Of a stretch of DNA of 36,939 nt, positions 1 to 6,833 are shown in pieces. The notes beneath the pieces were generated by a model. That model made no database searches. It was given only the letters and a program-made list of their open reading frames with translations, and was not told where the DNA came from. The DNA lies in the NCBI RefSeq assembly GCF_026013545.1, contig NZ_JAPDOG010000033.1:1-36939 (forward strand). The letters run 5' to 3'. Within the stretch, counting starts at the first letter, position 1; the number at the start of each line of letters is the position of its first letter. The position numbers and the translations under genes are program-made. Source of the DNA: Defluviimonas salinarum (GTDB lineage Bacteria > Pseudomonadota > Alphaproteobacteria > Rhodobacterales > Rhodobacteraceae).

Positions 1-108
1 GGCGCAGGGTCGCAACCCGTTACGACAGATGCGCCAAGACCTTCCTTTCCGCCGTCGCACTCGCCGCAACCGTCCTGTTCTGGCTTTGACGATCAATGAG
101 TCTGGAGC
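1..108 (+). mobile_element. Right end of an IS5-type insertion sequence
   Basis: The transposase tail ends at 89, and about 20 non-coding bases follow (GATCAATGAGTCTGGAGCCT, near 90-107), which look like a terminal inverted repeat. The tetranucleotide CTAG at the junction fits the YTAR/TA-type target preference known for IS5-family elements. The tape-measure frame is open from base 100 onward. The exact boundary is inferred, because the left end of the element lies outside the window. Confidence 0.55.
3..89 (+). pseudogene. C-terminal end of an IS5-family transposase (partial, cut by window edge)
   Basis: The frame opening at base 3 reads RRVATRYDRCAKTF, continues with a hydrophobic tail ending LFWL, and stops at TGA 87-89. 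An R-R-x-A-T-R-Y-D motif followed by a hydrophobic end of this kind is typical of the C-terminus of DDE transposases of the IS5 family. Only 28 residues lie in the window, so whether the upstream part is intact cannot be seen. The element's right end follows directly, and a phage tape-measure reading frame resumes just beyond it, so the insertion appears to have broken that phage gene. The family assignment rests on a short motif recognised by eye. Confidence 0.7.
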
Positions 109-1119
109 CTAGACGCCCTCGCCAAACGGCAGAAACAGCTTCAGGACCAGTTGAGCGCATCGAACAAGCCCGACCGGAAAGGCCGCGGCGGGAAGTCGGA
201 CGCCGAGAAATTGGGCAATGATCTAGCGGAACAACTGAACCGCCTGAAAGCGGTCCAGTACGAACACGAGGCCGTCGCGAATAGCACATACAAGAGCGAG
301 GAGGCCACCAAGCTCTTCGGCGAGGCTATGGCACTGACCGGCGGTCACGTGGACTCCGCCACACTCGCAATGCTGCGGCAGATCGATGTGCAAGCGCGTC
401 TGACCGAGGCTGCCCGGAAGGCCAGCCGCGACCCGGTGAAAGAGTGGAAGGACTCGGTCCCCGATTGGATCGACGCCAGCGCCACGATCAAAACCGAGGC
501 CTTGGATAACCTGTCCGGAGCCCTGAGCGACGTGTTTGCCACGGGCGAGCTGGGTCTACAGTCGTTCGCGGAGTCCATGGTCCGCGTCTTCGCCGACCTC
601 CTCGCCGATCAAACGGTGAAAGCGTTCCTCGATATGCTCGCCTTTTCCGGTTCCTGCGGGGGTAGCTCCAGCATGCTCGCACAATTCGCAATGGGGCTCT
701 TCGGTGCTCACTCGGAAGTCGGGTACTCCGACCGCCCGGCGATGGGATCGGCAGCCATGCCCATCGCGGCTTTCGCGCATGCCCCGCACTTCCGCGAGGG
801 GACGGCGAACACGTCCGGTATTCCCGCGGTACTCCACCCGAATGAAGCGGTAGTCCCGCTTTCCAAGGGGCGGAAGATTCCCGTCGATATGGGGGGCGCA
901 GGAACCGACGGTGGCAGCACGTCTGTATCTTTCTCGGGCGACGTGATCGCGAACGTTCATGTCGAAGGCGGCGGCGAGCTCTCGGACCCAAAAGTTGCGG
1001 CGAAATTGTCCTCGACCATCGCCGAAACCATCCGCCTGAAAATTCAGGAGGAGATTGCGGAGCAAGTGCGATACGGCGGTCTTTTGAACCCTCGCGGGGC
1101 TAGCTCCGTCAGGTTCTGA
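109..1119 (+). pseudogene. Phage tail tape-measure protein, 3' fragment
   Basis: This open frame (stop at 1117-1119, about 336 codons) has lost its 5' part. It runs back without a stop only to base 100, inside the insertion-sequence end; no ATG with a ribosome site precedes it, and a TTG at 151 is the first start-like codon. The N-terminal stretch is charged and helix-forming (LAKRQKQLQDQ). The middle holds FAESMVRVFADLL, typical of the C-terminal membrane-active part of lambda-like tape-measure proteins. The end has HPNEAVVPLSKGRKIPVDM and YGGLLNP, also typical. Intact tape-measure proteins in this family are usually 600 residues or more. The tape measure sets tail length in siphophage-like virions, and this fragment is probably non-functional. 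Confidence 0.75.
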
Positions 1120-1127
1120 TTAACTTC

Positions 1128-1230
1128 GGCCCGGTTGCTCCTAGCCGGGCCCACGGGGACGCGCTTGGCGGTGTCGGTCCCCACAAAGGCGGGCGGGTTG
1201 CCGGTGTTTCCCTCCACCGGCACCCCGCCA
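1128..1230 (+). other. Two strong hairpins behind the tape-measure fragment
   Basis: Nine bases after the tape-measure stop, GGCCCGG (1128-1134) pairs with CCGGGCC (1145-1151). A second, longer stem-loop is centred at 1201-1220, where CCGGTG and CACCGG face each other; with its neighbours it pairs 11 of 12 positions (GGGTTGCCGGTG against CACCGGCACCCC). Neither is followed by a run of T, so they are not classical terminators. They may shape or stabilise the transcript between phage tail genes. No function can be read from the sequence. Confidence 0.4.
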
Positions 1231-1250
1231 GCTCAACAACAGAGGTTCAA

Positions 1251-1403
1251 ATGGCAGGTTACGTTTCACCACCCGCGCCCCATCCGCTCGGCCAACATCG
1301 CGAGGAAATCGAAGAGCTGCGAAAGCAGAAGGGACTCGACGAGAAGGGTTTCCCGGTTCGGCGGAAGAGCGGCGAGTCGTCGGACGACGGCGGGCGCGGC
1401 TGA
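1251..1403 (+). CDS. Small phage-like hypothetical protein (50 aa)
   Basis: ATG at 1251 is preceded by AGAGG at 1241-1245 at good spacing, and the frame ends at TGA 1401-1403. The product begins MAGYVSPPAPHPLG and continues with a charged segment (REEIEELRKQKGLDEKG) and an acidic, glycine-rich tail. No family is recognised. It lies directly behind the tape-measure fragment in the same direction, where small tail or head-tail accessory genes are common in siphophages, so a phage origin is inferred. It could be a remnant that is no longer expressed. Confidence 0.45.
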   Translation: MAGYVSPPAPHPLGQHREEIEELRKQKGLDEKGFPVRRKSGESSDDGGRG

Positions 1404-1580
1404 CGCCGCCCTTCACCGTTTTTGCAATGCTTTTTGCCATGCTTTTCATGTGACAAAAGATCGAATCCGCAGGAAAAAGGCACATCCGCCATTTCGGGCG
1501 ACGCCACGAAAATGCGCCCCGAGGCTAGCTATAACCTTGTGTTTTATATGGTTTTTTCGGTGATCTTGAGGGCGTGGAGG
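1404..1580. other. Prophage-to-tRNA junction, probable attachment-site side
   Basis: No gene is seen here. The stretch is richer in A and T than its surroundings, with runs such as GTTTTTTCGG and a short tandem-like repeat near 1416-1450 (TTTTTGCAATGC followed by TTTTTGCCATGC). It separates the phage debris from the 3' end of tRNA-Phe at 1581. Temperate phages and islands often integrate at tRNA 3' ends, so an att core within or next to the tRNA is plausible. The partner att copy would lie outside the window to the left. Confidence 0.35.
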
Positions 1581-1656
1581 TGGTGCCCAGAGCCGGAATC
1601 GAACCAGCGACACGCGGATTTTCAATCCGCTGCTCTACCAACTGAGCTATCTGGGC
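1581..1656 (-). tRNA. tRNA-Phe (GAA)
   Basis: On the minus strand the 76 bases fold as a standard tRNA. The acceptor GCCCAGA pairs with TCTGGGC, and the 3' CCA is encoded (TGG at 1581-1583 on plus). The D arm contains AGCTCAGTTGGTAGAGC, the anticodon arm GCGGATTGAAAATCCGC gives anticodon GAA, and the T arm carries GGTTCGATTCC. It stands downstream of yacG. Phage debris begins beyond its 3' end, making it the likely integration target of that element. The tRNA itself is intact. Confidence 0.97.
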
Positions 1657-1684
1657 ACCGGGGGCGTTACCGCCCGGCCCGGCG

Positions 1685-1713
1685 TTCTTAGGCGAGTGCC
1701 GCGTGGCTGTCCA
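1685..1713 (-). promoter_or_regulatory. Candidate promoter of tRNA-Phe
   Basis: On the minus strand TGGACA (1713-1708), a 17-base spacer and TAAGAA (1690-1685) form a sigma-70-like promoter 28 bases ahead of the tRNA 5' end. Spacing is ideal and the boxes match moderately well. This is inferred from sequence only. Confidence 0.5.
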
Positions 1714-1805
1714 GAGGGATTCACCGAAAAAGTGACCGTCGGCAAGGCATATGTCCAGCGCCTTTCGTCGCCCCCCGCAGCGGCGGAGCGAGCGGCGCCC
1801 GCCCA

Positions 1806-1976
1806 TCAATGCGGTCGCCGTTCCGGCAGTTCTTCGTCGCCCGGAACATCGTCGTCTTCGCCGGGAATCGCATAGGCCCCCGTCAGCCACCGGCCGAGAT
1901 CGACGTCGGCGCAGCGCTTCGAGCAGAACGGCCGGTACTTCGGGTCCGTCTCCTTGCCGCAGATCGGGCAGCTCAT
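1806..1976 (-). CDS. yacG: DNA gyrase inhibitor / zinc-binding protein YacG
   Basis: This 56-residue protein begins [20 protein letters not shown] and continues RCADVDLGRWLTG. Cys3, Cys6 and two later Cys (C18, C22) form the CxxC...CxxxC zinc site of the YacG family, and the family's D-L-G-x-W motif follows. The tail is acidic, which is usual. Known members bind zinc and inhibit DNA gyrase through GyrB. The start ATG overlaps the TGA of the RNase E/G gene by four bases (ATGA), indicating translational coupling. The order maf - RNase E/G - yacG - tRNA-Phe is common in alphaproteobacteria. Confidence 0.93.
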   Translation of the reverse strand: MSCPICGKETDPKYRPFCSKRCADVDLGRWLTGAYAIPGEDDDVPGDEELPERRPH

Positions 1977-3022
1977 TCCGCGCCTTCCCCGAGAAGCGCC
2001 GCCAGGGGGCGCCGATCTCGCTTGCGCTGGATTTCGAAATTGCCGAGCGGCGTCCAGCCCGCGAGGCTCGTCTCGGCCGCTTCGCCCTTGAAGGCCGCGC
2101 GCAGCTGCTGGTCGAGCGTGGCGCGGTCGCGCTTCGGCATCGGCGCGAAATCAACCGTGACCTGGCCGCCAAGCCCGCGCAGCCGCAATTGCCGCGGCAG
2201 TTCGCGAGCGGCGGCGATATTGGCCTTGAGGCCGGCCGCGGGCGAGGTGTCGGCGCCGGTGTTCACGTCGACCGCGATCAGCGCCCGGGTCGGCTCGATC
2301 GCCATGTGCGCGCTGCCCGACAGCAACACGACGGGCGTCAGAAGCGCGTCGATCATCTCCTCGACTCCGTGGCGCGCGAAGGCGTCCGCACCCTCGGCGA
2401 TCTCGTCCGGCGCCGGGTCGGACCAGTCGCGCCAGGCCTCCTCATGTGGGCCCGGCGCATCGACCAGAAGCTCCGGCGCGCCGCTCACGTCGGCCAGCAC
2501 GGCTTCGGCCAGTTCCCGCATCTCGGCGATATCGGCGGCTATTTCCTCTGCCTCCGACCCCTCGGCGGCCGAACGAAGGATCAGGCCCGATGTTGAACCG
2601 GCCATTGCTAGGGCCGCAATCTCCTCGAGCCGCGCGCGTTCCTCGGCATCGCGGATCCGCCGCGAGACGTTGAGGCCGGGCGCGGCGGGCGTGACGATAG
2701 CGAGCCGGCTCTTGAACAGAAGCCGCGTCGACACCGGCAGGGCCTTGCCCGGCTCGGCGTGGCCCGCGACCTGGACGAGGATCTGCTGCCCGGAGGACAG
2801 GCCCCCGGTCTCGCGCAGAAAGCCTCGGGTACCCGGCAGGCGCACGAAGACGCCGCCCTGCCCCTTCATCTGCCGGTCGACGGTGCCGCGCAGGATCGCG
2901 CCGGGCGCAAAATCCACCTCGTCGGCGGCCTCGACGAGCAGGTCCTCGAGCCGCCCGTCGACGACCAGCGCCGCGGCCTCGCGGCCGCGATACGTCCCGA
3001 GAACGACGACCCGGCCCTTCAT
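1973..3022 (-). CDS. Ribonuclease E/G family protein (short form)
   Basis: The 349-residue product starts at ATG 3022 ([10 protein letters not shown]), whose ATGA overlaps the maf stop; longer readings are antisense-like extensions. It has the RNase E/G catalytic core, with the two metal-binding aspartates in VDVNTG (D252) and VTVDFAPM (D291). It is far shorter than E. coli RNase G (about 490) or RNase E, and lacks the CPxCxG zinc-link and the C-terminal scaffold. Such short forms are annotated as ribonuclease E/G in Rhodobacteraceae, where a full-length RNase E usually exists elsewhere. The likely role is single-strand RNA cleavage or rRNA maturation; the true substrate is unknown. Confidence 0.85.
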   Translation of the reverse strand: MKGRVVVLGTYRGREAAALVVDGRLEDLLVEAADEVDFAPGAILRGTVDRQMKGQGGVFVRLPGTRGFLRETGGLSSGQQILVQVAGHAEPGKALPVSTRLLFKSRLAIVTPAAPGLNVSRRIRDAEERARLEEIAALAMAGSTSGLILRSAAEGSEAEEIAADIAEMRELAEAVLADVSGAPELLVDAPGPHEEAWRDWSDPAPDEIAEGADAFARHGVEEMIDALLTPVVLLSGSAHMAIEPTRALIAVDVNTGADTSPAAGLKANIAAARELPRQLRLRGLGGQVTVDFAPMPKRDRATLDQQLRAAFKGEAAETSLAGWTPLGNFEIQRKRDRRPLAALLGEGAE

Positions 3023-3603
3023 GCGTCCACTCCGTATATGTCGATCCCGGCGGCTTCCAGGAGATGCGCGGTCTCGGCGACCGGCAGGCCGACCACCCCG
3101 GTAAACGAGCCCTGAAGCCAGGGAATGAAGGCGCCGAACCGGCCCTGGATGCCGTAGGCTCCGGCCTTGCCCTGCCATTCGCCGGAGGCAAGATAGGCGT
3201 TGATCTCCATGTCCGACAGTGGCTTCACCTTCACCACGGTCTCCACCGCGCGCTCCCAGAGCCGGTCGCCGCGCTTGACCGCCACGGCGGTGATCACGCG
3301 GTGGCGCCGGCCCGAGAGCTTCAGCAGGAACTCCGCCGCCTCGCCCGCGCTCACGGGCTTGCCGAGGATCCGGCGGCCGAGCGCCACGGTGGTGTCGGCG
3401 CAGAGCACGACCTCGTCGGCGCTGGCGGGCAGCGCCTCGGCCTTCTGCCGCGCCATGCGGGCGCAGTAGGGCTGCGGCAGTTCGCCGTTCAGAGGGGTTT
3501 CGTCGATATCGGGCGTGCGGATCTCGTCCGGCTCTAGGCCGAGCTGCGCCAAAAGATCCTTCCGGCGCGGGCTGGCCGAGCCGAGAATGAGGCGCGGGCG
3601 CAC
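3019..3603 (-). CDS. maf: Maf-type nucleoside triphosphate pyrophosphatase
   Basis: This 194-residue protein shows the Maf signature near the N-terminus ([14 protein letters not shown]) and the catalytic aspartate motif [11 protein letters not shown] (D70). Members hydrolyse non-canonical or canonical NTPs to the monophosphate and pyrophosphate (house-cleaning, dTTP/UTP or modified bases). The start is GTG at 3603, one base after the infA stop; the ribosome site lies in the end of infA (AAGTAAGG). The stop overlaps the next start as ATGA, so infA, maf, the RNase gene and yacG form one transcription unit. Confidence 0.93.
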   Translation of the reverse strand: MRPRLILGSASPRRKDLLAQLGLEPDEIRTPDIDETPLNGELPQPYCARMARQKAEALPASADEVVLCADTTVALGRRILGKPVSAGEAAEFLLKLSGRRHRVITAVAVKRGDRLWERAVETVVKVKPLSDMEINAYLASGEWQGKAGAYGIQGRFGAFIPWLQGSFTGVVGLPVAETAHLLEAAGIDIYGVDA

Positions 3604-3604
3604 C

Positions 3605-3823
3605 TTACTTGAAGCGGTAATTGATCCGCCCCTTGCTCAGGTCATAGGGCGTCATCGTCACCTGAACCTTGTCGCCGGCGAGAACGCGGATGCGGTTCTT
3701 GCGCATCTTGCCTGCCATCGTCGCGATGATCTCATGGCCGTTTTCCAGCTCGACCCTGAACGTCGCGTTCGGCAGGAGTTCCTTGACGACGCCCGGGAAT
3801 TCGAGACCTTCTTCCTTGGCCAT
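3605..3823 (-). CDS. infA: Translation initiation factor IF-1
   Basis: The protein has 72 residues, the normal length for IF-1. It begins [19 protein letters not shown] and carries the S1/OB-fold hallmark segments [28 protein letters not shown] and [14 protein letters not shown]-1 binds the ribosomal A site during initiation and helps IF-2 and IF-3. ATG 3823 gives the family-standard N-terminus, so a longer reading to 3928 is rejected. It leads the infA-maf-RNase-yacG unit. Confidence 0.98.
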   Translation of the reverse strand: MAKEEGLEFPGVVKELLPNATFRVELENGHEIIATMAGKMRKNRIRVLAGDKVQVTMTPYDLSKGRINYRFK

Positions 3824-3857
3824 GGTCACTCCATAGTTGTTCCGCCCGGGTCCACGC

Positions 3858-3880
3858 CGGGCGCGCACTAATTGCGCCCG
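3858..3880. other. Hairpin in the infA leader
   Basis: CGGGCGC (3858-3864) and GCGCCCG (3874-3880) are perfect inverted arms around a 9-base loop, in the 82-base gap between the nitrilase-like gene and infA. It may end the upstream transcript or lie in the infA leader. No T-run follows on the minus strand. Confidence 0.35.
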
Positions 3881-3905
3881 ATGGCGCGCGATTTCAAGCG
3901 CAATC

Positions 3906-4799
3906 TCAGGTTTCGGCCCGGACTGCAACCTTGTGTAGCTGGGAAAGCTGCTCGGGCCAGTGGCTGAGGTTCAAGACGCCGCCATCGGCGCGGACCGCCG
4001 CGATGGCTTCGCGCGAGACCTCGGCATAGGTCCAGCCCGGCTGGCCGAACGTGCCTTCGGCGAGGATGCCGGTCGCGGGAAAGCCGTGATCTGGCGGGCC
4101 GTAGATCGAGGCAGCGCCGGTGTTCTCCTCCATCCCGTAGCACCAGTGCGCGACACCGACGATCGGCGCATGCACCGCGACGAGCTGGTTTTCGAGCGCG
4201 CGGGCCATGGCGCCGACCCGGACACGGGTGAAGCCCGCGAGCGTCTCCGTCGCGGAGGGCACGAGCAGGATCTCGACACCCGCCTCGGCAAGCGCCCGGC
4301 CCAGCAACGGGAACTCGCTGTCGTAGCAGATCAGGATACCGATCCGGCCGAGCGCGGTGTCGAAGACCTGCAGCCCGTCGCCCGGCACGACATGCCAGCC
4401 GTCGCGTTCCCAGCGGGTCATCATCGCCTTGTCCTGATGGCCAAGAAGGCCGTTCGGACCGAAGAAGCTGGCGCGGTTCACCGGGCGCCCGCCCGCATGG
4501 GCAAGGCCGAAGGCCGGGCCCGAGGCCGCGAGGATATGGACCCCGTGCGCGGCTGCAAGGCGGGCATGCAGCGCCTCCGCCGCCGGTCGGTGCCGGTCCA
4601 CCTCGACCAGCGCGCCGGCGATGTCGCCCGCGACCGCCTGGCCGCCGAGCGAGGCGAGTTCCATCGCCGCATATTCCGGGAAGACCAGAAGCTCTGCCCC
4701 CTGCCCCGCCGCCTCGGCGACCCAGGCGGAGATCTTGGCCTCGTAGGTCGACCAGTCGTCGAACCAGTCAAGCGGATAGGCGGCGGCGGCGACTTTCAT
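3906..4799 (-). CDS. Carbon-nitrogen hydrolase (nitrilase superfamily amidohydrolase)
   Basis: The 297-residue protein starts at ATG 4799 ([16 protein letters not shown]), preceded by GGGAGAGA. It has the Glu-Lys-Cys catalytic triad of the superfamily: E42 in FPEYAAME, K124 in [11 protein letters not shown] and C158 in [10 protein letters not shown]. These enzymes hydrolyse non-peptide C-N bonds such as amides and carbamoyl groups, through a thioester on the Cys. The gene lies 19 bases after a GNAT acetyltransferase gene on the same strand, and similar nitrilase-GNAT pairs are known. The substrate cannot be read from the sequence; an omega-amidase or carbamoyl-putrescine-like activity is possible. 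Confidence 0.88.
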   Translation of the reverse strand: MKVAAAAYPLDWFDDWSTYEAKISAWVAEAAGQGAELLVFPEYAAMELASLGGQAVAGDIAGALVEVDRHRPAAEALHARLAAAHGVHILAASGPAFGLAHAGGRPVNRASFFGPNGLLGHQDKAMMTRWERDGWHVVPGDGLQVFDTALGRIGILICYDSEFPLLGRALAEAGVEILLVPSATETLAGFTRVRVGAMARALENQLVAVHAPIVGVAHWCYGMEENTGAASIYGPPDHGFPATGILAEGTFGQPGWTYAEVSREAIAAVRADGGVLNLSHWPEQLSQLHKVAVRAET

Positions 4800-4818
4800 G
4801 GTCTCTCTCCCGTCGGTC

Positions 4819-5406
4819 TCAGAGCTCTCGGATCCAGAACTGCATCGGCTTCGTGGTCGGCTCCGCCTCGCCGATGTCCTTCCAGGAATACTCGGCCACC
4901 GCCCCTTCGAGCGGCGCGTAGCCGCGCTTGCGCCAGAAAGCGTCGAGCGGCCGGTAGCTCGCCGGATGGAGCGGGTGATCCTCAGGTCGCACAACCCGGC
5001 AGAAGGCCGAATGGCTGCGGCCGAGCTTGCGGGCATGCGCCTCGCGCGCATCGAAGAAGGCATGGCCGAGCCCGCGGCCGCGATAGTCCGGCAGCAGCAC
5101 CGATTCGGCGCAGTAGAAGATGTCCGTCAGGTGAATCCCTGTCCCGGTGAAGGCCGCGCCGAATTCATCGCCATGCTCCTCCATCGGCGTGCCGGTGGAG
5201 GCGCCGACCAGCCGGCTGCCGTCGAAGGCGCCGACGAGGATCGCGTTGGGGCTGTGGCGATAGGTCTTGAGGTAGCGCTTCTCGTAGCCGAGATCGCCGT
5301 CATAGAGATAGGGCCAGTCGCGGAACACCGCGATCCGGAGCTTCGCCACGTCGTCGAGTGCCGCCTCGAGCGCGTCGTCCTCGAGGACAAGAACCTCTAT
5401 TGTCAT
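4819..5406 (-). CDS. GNAT-family N-acetyltransferase
   Basis: In this 195-residue protein the acetyl-CoA-binding motif A is clear: ESVLLPDYRGRGLGHAFFD, with the RGRGLG pyrophosphate loop at about residues 109-114. The central F-R-x-W-P-Y-L-Y-D segment resembles GNATs found beside nitrilase-like hydrolases. The start codon overlaps the stop of the upstream SnoaL-like gene (ATGA), and the nitrilase-like gene follows after 19 bases, so the three are probably co-transcribed. The acceptor substrate, an amine or amide-linked metabolite, is unknown. Confidence 0.85.
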   Translation of the reverse strand: MTIEVLVLEDDALEAALDDVAKLRIAVFRDWPYLYDGDLGYEKRYLKTYRHSPNAILVGAFDGSRLVGASTGTPMEEHGDEFGAAFTGTGIHLTDIFYCAESVLLPDYRGRGLGHAFFDAREAHARKLGRSHSAFCRVVRPEDHPLHPASYRPLDAFWRKRGYAPLEGAVAEYSWKDIGEAEPTTKPMQFWIREL

Positions 5407-5801
5407 GCGGAGACCTGCCGGATCCAGTCCTGGAGGTTGTAATAAGTCGTCACGCGGGTGATCTTGCCGTCCTTCAGCGAGAAGAACCCGCCCGCCGGCA
5501 GGACGTATTTCTGGCCATGCGCCTCGGGAAGGCCGGGATCGGTCTTGAGATAGGTGCCGTTCACCACGAATTCCGCCGCGCCCCGCGTGCCGTCCTCGTT
5601 CGAGAAGACGACCATGTCGGTCAGCTCTTCCTTGTAGGTCTCGCTCATGTGGCGGCAGAAGTCGGCGAAGGCCTCCTTGCCGAGCCGGGTCGCGCCCTCG
5701 TTCACGTTATGGGCGAACTCGTCATGGAGCGTGTCGAGCATGGCGTCGGTGTCGCCACGGTTGAAGGCGGCGTAATAGGCTTCGATCGTGGCGCGTGTCA
5801 T
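5403..5801 (-). CDS. NTF2/SnoaL-like (ketosteroid-isomerase-type fold) protein
   Basis: The 132-residue protein starts TRATIEAYYAAFNRGDTD, a pattern typical of the SnoaL/NTF2-like cone fold, with a following HDEFAHNVNEG strand and PAGGFFSLKDGKITRVTTYY near the C-terminus. Members are small-molecule isomerases, cyclases or binding proteins. The stop overlaps the start of the GNAT gene, so it leads the SnoaL - GNAT - nitrilase unit. The context suggests metabolism or detoxification of a nitrogenous compound; no specific reaction can be assigned. Confidence 0.8.
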   Translation of the reverse strand: MTRATIEAYYAAFNRGDTDAMLDTLHDEFAHNVNEGATRLGKEAFADFCRHMSETYKEELTDMVVFSNEDGTRGAAEFVVNGTYLKTDPGLPEAHGQKYVLPAGGFFSLKDGKITRVTTYYNLQDWIRQVSA

Positions 5802-5889
5802 GTCTCACTCCATTGGCTGCGGCGCGCACCATATTGCGCAGGGCGGGGACTTCCCATCCCCGTTGCGTCAGTTTCCGGCCGCTTTGCGG

Positions 5890-6357
5890 CTATTGCGGTT
5901 CCGTCGGCGGGCCGAAGCGGCGGATCATCCGGGCTTTGATCTGGTCACGCGCCAGCCGGTAGGAGGCGAGCTTGGCCTCGCGTGTCTCGCCGATTCCAGT
6001 CGCGTCCATCACCGGCCAGTATTCGACCTCGAGGTGGAAGAAGCGGGTGAATTCCAGCGCCTGGCGCTGGCTCGCCGGCGAGAGCGCCACGACGAGATCG
6101 AATCCCGACAGGTCGTCGCCCCATTGCTGCATCTCCTCGAAGCTGCGCGAGCGGTGGCGCGACAGCTCCACGCCAATCTCCTGGCAGACCGCGACCGCGA
6201 AGCCGTCGACCTCCAGATCGTTGTGGACCCCGGCCGACTGCACATAGCAGGCATGGCCGTAGAACTTCTTCATCATCCCTTCCGCCATCGGCGAACGGAC
6301 GGCATTGTGATCGCAGCAGAAAAGCACCGAGTGCGGCAGCGTACGATCCAAGCTCAC
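5890..6357 (-). CDS. Low-molecular-weight protein-tyrosine-phosphatase-like protein
   Basis: This 155-residue protein starts at GTG 6357 (VSLDRTLPHS), chosen because it forms a GTGA overlap with the UPF0262 stop. The P-loop FCCDHNAVRSPMAEG fits the C-x5-R-S pattern of low-molecular-weight phosphatases, and the later FDLVVALSPAS and WPVMDATG segments match the family's second half, with a D-P-like catalytic region altered to D-A. Homologues in this genomic position (hisD - UPF0262 - phosphatase - infA) are conserved in Rhodobacteraceae. An arsenate-reductase role is less likely. The substrate is unknown. Confidence 0.82.
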   Translation of the reverse strand: MSLDRTLPHSVLFCCDHNAVRSPMAEGMMKKFYGHACYVQSAGVHNDLEVDGFAVAVCQEIGVELSRHRSRSFEEMQQWGDDLSGFDLVVALSPASQRQALEFTRFFHLEVEYWPVMDATGIGETREAKLASYRLARDQIKARMIRRFGPPTEPQ

Positions 6358-6833
6358 CCTCCGAAGTGCAGCACGCAAATGAGGGTGAAGAGCCGCCGCG
6401 CCGTGTCGATGTCGAGCTCCGCCTTGCCTTCGAGCCGTTCCTGCAACACCCGCGCGCCCTCGTTGTGGATACCGCGCCGGGCCATGTCGATCGCCTCGAT
6501 CTGGGAGGGCGGCAGGCGCTTGACCGCCTCGAAATAGCTCTCGCAGATCTGGAAATAGTCCTTCACCACCTGCCGGAACGGGCCGAGCGACAGGTGGAAC
6601 TCCGCCACCCTCTCGCCGCTCTCGGTCTCGATGTCGAAGACGAGCCGCTTTTCGCGGATCGCCAGACCAAGCCGGAAGGGCCCCTCGGGCGCCGTGTCGC
6701 CGTCCTTCGCCGGCAGCTCGAAGGAATTGTCCTCCAGGAGATCGAAGATCGCGACCTTGCGTTCCTGCTCCACTTCCGGCGTCGGCGCCGCCAGTCCGCG
6801 GTCGTCGATCTCGATTTGGCAGATGCGGCTCAT
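6354..6833 (-). CDS. UPF0262 family protein
   Basis: A 159-residue protein beginning SRICQIEIDDRGLAAPTPEV. It has charged motifs such as EQERKVAIFDLLEDNSF and PFRQVVKDYFQICESY, and I recognise it as the UPF0262 family found in alphaproteobacteria between hisD and a phosphatase gene. No enzymatic motif, signal peptide or membrane segment is visible. The start overlaps the hisD stop and its stop overlaps the next start, so it is translationally coupled on both sides. Function unknown. Confidence 0.85.
   Translation of the reverse strand: MSRICQIEIDDRGLAAPTPEVEQERKVAIFDLLEDNSFELPAKDGDTAPEGPFRLGLAIREKRLVFDIETESGERVAEFHLSLGPFRQVVKDYFQICESYFEAVKRLPPSQIEAIDMARRGIHNEGARVLQERLEGKAELDIDTARRLFTLICVLHFGG

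Noticed and set aside
3906-5063. Longer reading of the nitrilase-like gene from 5063
   Set aside because: The first 88 residues overlap the GNAT gene and are low-complexity Arg/Ser; ATG 4799 has a good ribosome site and the family N-terminus.
5890-6357. Arsenate reductase (ArsC) for the phosphatase-like gene
   Set aside because: No arsenic genes lie nearby, the gene sits in a conserved hisD-infA context, and the P-loop alone does not distinguish arsenate reduction.
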